Below are positions 41,378 through 47,258 of a stretch of DNA of 47,258 nt, in pieces. The translations under genes were made by a program, and so were the position numbers. The notes under the pieces are model-generated. The model was not told where the DNA came from, searched no databases, and saw only the letters and a list, made by a program, of their open reading frames with translations. How positions within the stretch are numbered: the stretch's first letter is position 1; every line of letters begins with the position of its first letter. The stretch spans positions 1 through 47,258 of the forward strand of contig CAJMDF010000013.1 of the NCBI GenBank assembly GCA_905212085.1, written 5' to 3'. This DNA is from an uncultured Clostridium sp. Lineage in GTDB: Bacteria > Cyanobacteriota > Vampirovibrionia > Gastranaerophilales > Gastranaerophilaceae.

Positions 41378-41738
41378 AATACGCTCCTATCGCTGTCATT
41401 AACAAACATATTGTAATACTTAAAATTATATATGAAAAAGCATGGAAAAACTGCTGATTTCCAATCATTTCAAACAATTCCAAAGAAAAAGTGCTAAAAG
41501 TTGTCAAACCTCCGCAAAATCCGACAGTTAATGCTAGTTTTACCGCAGGACTTATGTCAGCTTTTTCTATAAATAAAAAGTATAAAAAACCAATAATAAA
41601 GCTTCCTAAAACATTTACAAGAAAAGTTGAAATAGGAAGATTAATTTCAAAATGTCTGGCGAGGTTAAAACCTATTAAATATCTTAATACAGCTCCTAAT
41701 CCTCCGCCTATGAAAATTGAAATCAAGTTCAAATACAT
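41361..41738 (-). CDS. crcB: Fluoride channel CrcB/Fluc
   Basis: A 125-residue protein with four membrane helices. GGGLGAVLRYLIG, the pore Asn in FLVNVLGSFIIGF, and GFCGGLTTFSTFS are the three family signatures. Fluc dimers export fluoride to protect enolase and pyrophosphatase. Its ATG directly follows the stop of the upstream gene, and its end overlaps the endonuclease IV-like gene. No fluoride riboswitch is recognisable ahead of the operon. Confidence 0.95.
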   Translation of the reverse strand: MYLNLISIFIGGGLGAVLRYLIGFNLARHFEINLPISTFLVNVLGSFIIGFLYFLFIEKADISPAVKLALTVGFCGGLTTFSTFSLELFEMIGNQQFFHAFSYIILSITICLLMTAIGAYFAKLI

Positions 41739-42137
41739 TTATTTTACCTTTGCTTTAATTATATCTTCAATGATTTCACAAACATCAGCCACATATTTAG
41801 CACAACGCTCTTTTCTTGCAGGTCCTTCAAGACCGCCTGATAGAATTCTACAGCAAGTAACTTTATTTCTTTTTTTAAATTCATCAACAATTGCTCTTGC
41901 ATTTTGACGAGCAACTACTTCATTTCCTAAAGAATTTTCTCGTCCGAAATAATAACCGTTAATCAATTGTGCAGCAGCAACTGTACCACATACACAACCT
42001 GAAGACATTCCGCCTGAAAATGCTGTTGCGATTGATAAAAATTCTTTTGGACAAATACCTTCCTCTGAAGCTGCTTTTATAATACTTTCAGAGCAGGAAA
42101 AACCACTTTTAAAATATTCTATTGCTTTTTCTTTCAT
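41739..42137 (-). CDS. C_GCAxxG_C_C family (putative redox) protein
   Basis: A 132-residue protein with the signature FSGGMSSGCVCGTVAAAQ (C-x-CG...), an N-terminal Cys in FSCSES, and later CCRIL and ERCAKYV. The family name records this Cys pattern. Members are thought to bind a metal or act in redox chemistry and are often next to transporters. It is the first gene of a three-gene operon with crcB and an endonuclease IV-like gene; GGGAGA lies before its start. Confidence 0.88.
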   Translation of the reverse strand: MKEKAIEYFKSGFSCSESIIKAASEEGICPKEFLSIATAFSGGMSSGCVCGTVAAAQLINGYYFGRENSLGNEVVARQNARAIVDEFKKRNKVTCCRILSGGLEGPARKERCAKYVADVCEIIEDIIKAKVK

Positions 42138-42177
42138 AATAAATTCTCCCTTAATTTTAGTATAGCATAAATATTTA

Positions 42178-42186
42178 TGCTATAAT
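42178..42186 (+). promoter_or_regulatory. Extended -10 of recJ, predicted leaderless
   Basis: TGC-TATAAT ends 7 nt before the recJ ATG (42194). There is no ribosome site. Confidence 0.65.
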
Positions 42187-42193
42187 CCTGAGT

Positions 42194-44527
42194 ATGAAAG
42201 AGTGGATTTTTAATAAATACGACGGGCAGGAGAAATCTTTAATAAAAAGACTTTTACATTCAAGAGGGATTAAATCTGATGAAGATATTTATGAATTTAC
42301 ACATCCTCTTGAAACTAAAATTACTCATCCGAAAGCTTTTACGGATATGGAAAAAGTTATTGAAAGATTATCATATGCTATTGATAACGGAGAAAAAATT
42401 GTTATCCATGGTGACTTTGATGCCGATGGTGTAACTTCCACTTCTTTGCTATACAGAACTTTTAAATTCTTAGGAGCTGATGTTAATTACTTTATTCCTG
42501 ACAGAGAAAAAGAAGGACATGGTTTTGATACAAAAGCTCTTGTAAAAGTAATGACACAAGTTAAACCTAAAGTTATAATATCTTGTGACTGCGGAATTTC
42601 AGATGTTGATGCAGTAAATTTTTTAAACAGTTTTAAAATAGACGTAATAATTACAGATCACCACGAAGCTCCTGAAATCCTACCAAAAGCTTATGGAATT
42701 ATAAATCCGAAAGCTCCTAATGCTTTAGATGAAAACTTAACGACAAAACAAATTGAGAGTTTAACATCTCTTGCAGGTGTTGGTGTTGCATTTAAAGTTG
42801 CTCAAGGATTATTAGAAAAATACAACAAACTTGAATTTATTTCAGATATTTTACCATACGTTGCAGTAGGTACAGTTGCAGACGTTGTACCGTTAATCGG
42901 TGAAAACAGGTATTTTGTAACTAAAGGATTAGAACTAATCTCTAATAGAAAACATTACGGACTTTCTAGACTGTTAGAAAGTGCAGGTTACAAAGGTCAA
43001 ATTACATCTGAACAAATTGCATTCGGTATCGCTCCAAGAATTAATGCATCAGGACGTCTTGATACTGTCGATGCAGCTTTGAAAGTTTTAATTTCCGATA
43101 ACAGACAAGAAATTGAAATGGCTATTCAAAGTTTGAATGAATTTAATAAAATTCGACAAGAATTATGTCAAAATACATTTGCAGAAGCTGATGAAATGGT
43201 AAAAGCAGAAGGTAACAGAAACTCTGCTATCGTATTATTCAATAAAGATTGGCATATCGGAATTATCGGAATCGTTGCATCATCTCTTGTTGAAAAATAT
43301 TACAAACCTACTTTTTTAATGACATATTCTGACGAGACAAAACAATTCAGATGTTCAGCAAGAAGTATTGATGGAATAAATTTATATGATGCAATTTCTG
43401 CAAATGCAGAACTATTTGACGGATTTGGCGGACACGCTATGGCTGCAGGGCTTGCTTTCAGCGAAGAAAAATCGTCTTTTGAACAGGTTAAATCAGCCCT
43501 ATGCAAAACCGTTAAAGAAATGTCTCAGGGAAAAGATTTAAAACCGTTTATTAATATTGATTTAGAACTTATGCCTGATGATATTGACGTTGATTTAGTT
43601 GAACAGCTTTCTCAACTTGAACCTTTCGGCGCTTGCAATCCAAACCCTGTTTTTGCAATAAGAAATCTTAAAATTAAAGAAAAACGATTAATGGGTGAAA
43701 ATAAAAATCATCTTCGTTTAACTTGTCAGGCAGGAACTACGGAATTTAATTGTATTCGCTGGAAAGACGGTGATATATCTCTTGTAAAAGGTGACACGTT
43801 AGATATAGCATTCCACCCGCAGATTAATGAATTCAACGGAAATACTTCCGTTCAGCTTATTATAGAAGATATTCATTCTGAATATTTAAAAGAAGAAGAA
43901 AATCTCCCGCAACAAAAAGTTTACGATCACCGCAAAAAAACAGATATTTTGCCTCAAGTAAATGATTATGTTAAAAATTCAAAACAAAACATTCTGATTT
44001 TTGCGGAAAGCAAACCTGTATTAGATAAATTAAAACCATTCTCAGATCTTTTTGCCCGCACAATTACACGCGACAATTTAAGACCTTGTGACTCTCTAAT
44101 GTTTTTCGATTACCCTGCAGACAAAGAAACTTTTGACAGAATTCTTAATCAGACAACCCCGTTATCTATTCATTTTATGAATTATGACTTAAAGTACATG
44201 GACGAAGAAGAATTTTTGAAAACCGTATGCGGAATGTTGAAATTTGCCTGCCACAATAACGGCGGAAAAGTTGAATTAAGAAGATGTGCAAGTTTTTTAG
44301 GCAAATCTTATCAAGTATTTGATTTACTATTCTCAATCCTTGATGACATAAATGTAATAAAAATAAAAGAGAAAACTAAAGATTATTATATCGTGGATTA
44401 CAATCCTCAAGCAGATATTTCTCAAATTCTTCATTCTCCAAAATATGCAATTTTGACCGATATGATTGTAGAATGTGAAGAATTTCAAAAAAGCTTGATG
44501 GAAGATGATGTATATTCACTTATTTAA
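42194..44527 (+). CDS. recJ: Single-strand DNA-specific exonuclease RecJ
   Basis: A 777-residue 5'-3' exonuclease. The DHH phosphoesterase core shows HGDFDADGVTST, SCDCGISD, ITDHHEAP, and VGTVADVVPLIGENR. The DHHA1 part shows GGHAMAAGLAF. An OB-fold follows and then about 200 extra residues at the C-terminus, so it is longer than E. coli RecJ (577) and like the extended forms of Gram-positive and cyanobacterial lineages. RecJ acts in RecF-pathway recombination, mismatch and base-excision repair. It starts 24 bp before der. Its start lacks a ribosome site and has an extended -10 7 nt away. Confidence 0.95.
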   Translation: MKEWIFNKYDGQEKSLIKRLLHSRGIKSDEDIYEFTHPLETKITHPKAFTDMEKVIERLSYAIDNGEKIVIHGDFDADGVTSTSLLYRTFKFLGADVNYFIPDREKEGHGFDTKALVKVMTQVKPKVIISCDCGISDVDAVNFLNSFKIDVIITDHHEAPEILPKAYGIINPKAPNALDENLTTKQIESLTSLAGVGVAFKVAQGLLEKYNKLEFISDILPYVAVGTVADVVPLIGENRYFVTKGLELISNRKHYGLSRLLESAGYKGQITSEQIAFGIAPRINASGRLDTVDAALKVLISDNRQEIEMAIQSLNEFNKIRQELCQNTFAEADEMVKAEGNRNSAIVLFNKDWHIGIIGIVASSLVEKYYKPTFLMTYSDETKQFRCSARSIDGINLYDAISANAELFDGFGGHAMAAGLAFSEEKSSFEQVKSALCKTVKEMSQGKDLKPFINIDLELMPDDIDVDLVEQLSQLEPFGACNPNPVFAIRNLKIKEKRLMGENKNHLRLTCQAGTTEFNCIRWKDGDISLVKGDTLDIAFHPQINEFNGNTSVQLIIEDIHSEYLKEEENLPQQKVYDHRKKTDILPQVNDYVKNSKQNILIFAESKPVLDKLKPFSDLFARTITRDNLRPCDSLMFFDYPADKETFDRILNQTTPLSIHFMNYDLKYMDEEEFLKTVCGMLKFACHNNGGKVELRRCASFLGKSYQVFDLLFSILDDINVIKIKEKTKDYYIVDYNPQADISQILHSPKYAILTDMIVECEEFQKSLMEDDVYSLI

Positions 44528-44535
44528 TTTTTCCA

Positions 44536-44544
44536 TGTTATAAT
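44536..44544 (+). promoter_or_regulatory. Extended -10 of der, predicted leaderless
   Basis: TGT-TATAAT ends 6 nt before the der ATG (44551), in the 23-bp gap after recJ. Confidence 0.65.
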
Positions 44545-44550
44545 AACCTT

Positions 44551-45882
44551 ATGAGAAAACCGATTGTAGCAATAGTAGGACGCCCAAATGTAGGCAAATC
44601 AACTTTCGTAAACCGTCTTATTGGTACGAGAAATTCTATCGTTGACGATTTACCGGGAGTTACACGTGATAGAATTTATTTTGACGTTGAATGGCAAAAT
44701 AAATTATTTACAGTAATCGACACAGGCGGGATTATACCCGGAGACGAAGACGAAATTATGTTATCAATTTTTGATCAAGCTAAAATTGCTTGTGAAGAAG
44801 CTGATAAAATTATTTTTATTGTAGACGGAAAAGAAGGTGTTAATCCTGTAGATTACGATATTGCAAATATTTTAAGACAATCAGGAAAACCTGTATTTCT
44901 TGCCGTAAATAAATCTGATAACCCTGAATCTTTGATGATGGTAAATGATTTTTATTCACTTGCAATCGGGGATCCTATCGGAATTTCTGCTCTGCACGGA
45001 TCAGGCGGTGTAGGAGATCTTCTAGATCTTGTTACAGAAGATTTTTCTCAAGATATTGAAAAAGAAGATGATAATACAATCAAAATTGCAATTGTCGGAA
45101 GACCAAATGCAGGAAAATCTTCAATTGTTAATGCTTTGCTAAATGAAAACAGAGTAATTGTATCTGATATTTCAGGCACAACTCGTGACAGCATAGACAG
45201 TCATATCACTTTTAATGACAGAGAATTTATAATTGTAGACACTGCAGGGATTAGAAAAAAATCAAAAGTAGACTGGGGTGTTGAAAAATTTGCAGTAGAC
45301 AGAGCAATAAGATCTATTAGAGATTGCGATGTTGCTTTACTTGTAATTGATGCAACTCAAGGAATTTCCGATCAGGATAAGAAAATTGCATCAATTATTA
45401 CAGAAGCTGGAAAAGGTTTGATTATTGCTATTAACAAATGGGATTTAATTGAGGACAAAAAATCAAATACAATCAATCAATATAATAAAAAACTTGCAAA
45501 CGACATACCTTTTTTGGAATACGCTCCAAAAATTTACATTTCAGCAGTTACAAAACAAAGATTACACCAAATATATACAGAAGCTGAAAATGTATATGCA
45601 GAATGTACTAAACGTATTTCAACAGGTCTTTTGAACAAAGTAATAAAAGAAGCATATATGTTAAATCCTCCTGCTTCATCAAAAGGCAAAAGACTTAAAA
45701 TTATGTATGTTACTCAAACAGGAGTTCAACCTCCGCATATTGTTATTTTTGCAAACAACGCCGATTTAATGAAAGATCATTACAAACGTTATGTAGAAAA
45801 TAAATTGCGTGAAGCTTTCGGATTTTTTGGAACACCAATAAAATTATCAATCAGAGAAAGATCAGATAAAGATAAAAAATAG
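44551..45882 (+). CDS. der: Ribosome-biogenesis GTPase Der (EngA)
   Basis: A 443-residue double-GTPase. The first domain has GRPNVGKST, DTGG and NKSD; the second has GRPNAGKSS, DTAGIRKKSKV and NKWD; a C-terminal KH-like domain ends FGFFGTPIKLSIRER. Der helps 50S subunit maturation and is usually essential. It has its own extended -10 6 nt from the ATG and no ribosome site, so it may be translated from a leaderless mRNA as well as from recJ read-through. A terminator overlaps its stop codon. Confidence 0.97.
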   Translation: MRKPIVAIVGRPNVGKSTFVNRLIGTRNSIVDDLPGVTRDRIYFDVEWQNKLFTVIDTGGIIPGDEDEIMLSIFDQAKIACEEADKIIFIVDGKEGVNPVDYDIANILRQSGKPVFLAVNKSDNPESLMMVNDFYSLAIGDPIGISALHGSGGVGDLLDLVTEDFSQDIEKEDDNTIKIAIVGRPNAGKSSIVNALLNENRVIVSDISGTTRDSIDSHITFNDREFIIVDTAGIRKKSKVDWGVEKFAVDRAIRSIRDCDVALLVIDATQGISDQDKKIASIITEAGKGLIIAINKWDLIEDKKSNTINQYNKKLANDIPFLEYAPKIYISAVTKQRLHQIYTEAENVYAECTKRISTGLLNKVIKEAYMLNPPASSKGKRLKIMYVTQTGVQPPHIVIFANNADLMKDHYKRYVENKLREAFGFFGTPIKLSIRERSDKDKK

Positions 45883-45910
45883 AGGATTTAAAATCCTCTA
45901 TTTTTTTTGT
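45877..45910. terminator. Bidirectional terminator overlapping der stop
   Basis: A stem of AAATAGAGGATTT and AAATCCTCTATTT has almost no loop, with T-runs on both strands. The der stop codon lies within the first arm. The convergent gene ends 15 bp further on. Confidence 0.85.
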
Positions 45911-45923
45911 AATCTCTTAATCT

Positions 45924-46283
45924 TTAGACAAAAGCTTCTGATACATAATTTACCATTTCATCAAACATATTCTGCAAGGGTAATGTAATATCAATCATTG
46001 TATCTTTTTGAATTTCAGCCAGTTCATTATCAATAGTCTTAGGAGTTTTTACTGCAACTTTCTCTAATTTACCTTCTTCAAGCTGGTGTAATAAATCTCT
46101 TGAAAAATCAGTTGTCTCTCTCAATGAGGATAAAATTGCGCAATCAATTCTGAATAAATCCTCGGAACTCAACTCACTGCTTAACATTCTCTCCATTGCA
46201 TCTATGTCATTAATGTCACGCATTATGCCATTAGCAATTGTGTTACAGTCATTGACCATAACATTTTCAGTTTTTGAATCCAT
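45924..46283 (-). CDS. Hypothetical acidic helical protein
   Basis: A 119-residue soluble protein, mostly helical, with MERMLSSELSSEDLFRIDCAILSSLRETTDF and a C-terminal PLQNMFDEMVNYVSEAFV. There is no signal peptide or known domain. GGAGGT lies before the start. A TTTGTTACAT element lies 87 bp upstream. It resembles in style the other small orphan proteins of the window but shows no clear homology to them. Confidence 0.68.
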   Translation of the reverse strand: MDSKTENVMVNDCNTIANGIMRDINDIDAMERMLSSELSSEDLFRIDCAILSSLRETTDFSRDLLHQLEEGKLEKVAVKTPKTIDNELAEIQKDTMIDITLPLQNMFDEMVNYVSEAFV

Positions 46284-46677
46284 TTAAAATTTTACCTCCA
46301 ATTAATTATTGCTCTGTCCGTAAATTTTATCTCGGATTTTTATTTTGAAAACTTTAACAAAAAGAGAAATTTGTTACATTATATTTACAATCAAAAAATT
46401 TATTATAAATAAAGGATTACAGGCAAAAACAAGCATATTTTTCATAATAAATAAATTATTTTCAATAAAGAGTATATTAGTAAAAATCTTACAAATAAAG
46501 CTTTATTACAGAAAAGTCCTTCCCCCGAAAAAGAAAGTCTCGTCATTTGACAAGACTTATAAATATACATTTACCCCACACTTTTTATACCACAAAAAAC
46601 ATGTTTTGTCAAGCTTTTTTTGTGTAGTAATTTTAAATTTTGTTTATGATATTATTCAAGAGGGGGATAAATTAACA
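46284..46677. other. AT-rich intergenic stretch
   Basis: This 394-bp spacer has an open frame (from 46345) on the plus strand joined to the next gene, but its Lys/Ile/Phe-rich translation looks like chance reading of AT-rich DNA. It contains a TTTGTTACAT element (46370-46379) and a bulged hairpin with AAGTCT (46535-46540) and AGACTT (46553-46558), without a following T-run. I see no other gene. Confidence 0.5.
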
Positions 46678-47094
46678 ATGAATAAGGATATGTGCAAAGA
46701 ATTAATGAAAAAATTTGAACAAATGATTAACACAGCTGACGAAAAATTAGCTGTAGAACTTGTCGATGATAAAGCATCATTTTACACTCCCGCGTCAAAT
46801 GAACCGTTATATGGAGGCAAGGGATATTTATCTGTTGTTCATTGGATGAGATCAGGTTTTTCAGATGTTCAATGGAAATTGGAAGAAATGATTGCTGAAA
46901 ATAATAAAGTTGCTGTCAGATGGACATGCACAGGAACGCATGACGGAAATTTTATGGGACTTGAAGCTACAGGAAAACATTTTAGCGCTTGTATTATGAA
47001 CTTTTACTATTTTAATGAAAACGGAAAAATAGTAAAAGATATAGCAGCAGAAGGCATGATTGCTATTATCAGAGCCTTAGGACTCTGTCCGTAG
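46678..47094 (+). CDS. SnoaL-like (NTF2-fold) polyketide-cyclase-type protein
   Basis: A 138-residue protein with the NTF2-like fold of the SnoaL/ester-cyclase family: MCKELMKKFEQMINTADEKLAVELVDD, GGKGYLSVVHWMRSGFSDVQWKLEEMIAENNKVAVRWTCTGTHDG, GLEATGKHFSA and ending IAAEGMI. Members are small cyclases, isomerases or binding proteins, and the substrate here is unknown. ATG 46678 has GAGGGGGA upstream. The stop codon lies in the first GTAGAAAAC repeat of the right-edge cluster. Confidence 0.82.
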   Translation: MNKDMCKELMKKFEQMINTADEKLAVELVDDKASFYTPASNEPLYGGKGYLSVVHWMRSGFSDVQWKLEEMIAENNKVAVRWTCTGTHDGNFMGLEATGKHFSACIMNFYYFNENGKIVKDIAAEGMIAIIRALGLCP

Positions 47095-47253
47095 AAAACT
47101 TCATGTTTTTTAGTAGAAAACTCATGAGTTTTCTACAAGTATTTATTAAAAATAAAGTTTTCTACAAAATAATAAAAATTATTGAACATTTTTCTACAAA
47201 ATTTTCTACAGCTAAAACTATTTCATAGTCATAGTTTTAAATAGTTTTCTACA
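47091..47253. repeat. Cluster of TTTTCTACA 9-mers (candidate replication or protein-binding site)
   Basis: TTTTCTACA occurs at 47129-47137, 47158-47166, 47190-47198, 47202-47210 and 47245-47253. The inverse GTAGAAAA occurs at 47091 and 47113. The copy at 47113 and the first TTTTCTACA form a perfect 24-bp palindrome (47113-47136, half-site GTAGAAAACTCA). The sequence differs by one base from the cyanobacterial-type DnaA box TTTTCCACA. The cluster runs to the window edge. Confidence 0.6.
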
Positions 47254-47258
47254 AATAT

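Noticed and set aside
46345..46677. Long N-terminal extension of the SnoaL-like protein
   Set aside because: The frame is open and begins with TTG, but its translation is low-complexity Lys/Ile/Phe of the kind AT-rich spacers give, and a strong ribosome site precedes the internal ATG at 46678.
47091..47253. CRISPR array
   Set aside because: The repeats are 9 nt long, occur in both orientations and have irregular spacing; there are no cas genes.

Overview
The window is a strongly AT-rich bacterial chromosome segment. It is densely coded on both strands and holds many core genes: enolase, lepA, dnaG-rpoD, aroK-aroB, metG, recJ, der, engB and tdk. A TolC-family outer-membrane protein and an MsbA-like lipid exporter indicate a cell with two membranes. 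Prepilin-like proteins beginning AFTLAEVLITLGIIG, a C_GCAxxG_C_C protein and many short lineage-specific proteins resemble uncultured gut non-photosynthetic cyanobacteria (Gastranaerophilales/Vampirovibrionia, formerly Melainabacteria). That assignment is inference from gene content; no 16S gene is present to settle it.

Layout. Bases 1-3.9 kb are the right end of a surface-polysaccharide locus: a pyruvyl-transferase-family protein cut by the window edge, then a fusion of a GT8-like glycosyltransferase domain to an MsbA-type ABC exporter. 4-7.2 kb is an accessory block: a metallo-hydrolase divergent from an HxlR regulator, an XRE regulator, a hexapeptide acyltransferase and a putative ADP-ribosyltransferase. 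7.2-7.7 kb is a structured non-coding stretch ending in tRNA-Met(CAT). 7.8-10.6 kb holds a MATE exporter and enolase. 10.6-19.8 kb mixes cell-surface genes (two prepilin-like proteins, an EF-hand protein, a TolC-like protein, a zincin-like protein that has lost its zinc motif, a TPR protein) with engB and small orphan genes. 19.9-31 kb carries a Xer recombinase, a TrmB regulator, tdk, a LuxR-type solo, lepA, a receiver/histidine kinase without a sensor domain, dnaG-rpoD and a phosphoesterase. 31-46 kb carries ctpA, aroKB, a GT-C-like membrane protein, metG, small acidic paralogues, an operon with the fluoride channel crcB, recJ and der. The right edge has a SnoaL-like protein and a dense cluster of TTTTCTACA 9-mers.

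Sequence signals link genes across the window. Many genes lack a Shine-Dalgarno site and have a recognisable -10 box 6-7 nt before the start codon, which predicts leaderless mRNAs (dnaG, lepA, recJ, der, engB, the TrmB gene, a prepilin and others). The decamer TTTGTWACAT occurs between genes, about 80-110 bp before the start codons of several small orphan genes, and may mark a regulon. A prepilin gene and an XRE repressor have face-to-face overlapping promoters with repeated operators. The most unusual items are the GT8-ABC fusion with a degraded DxD motif, the M48-like pseudo-peptidase, the putative ADP-ribosyltransferase, and the 9-mer cluster at the right edge.
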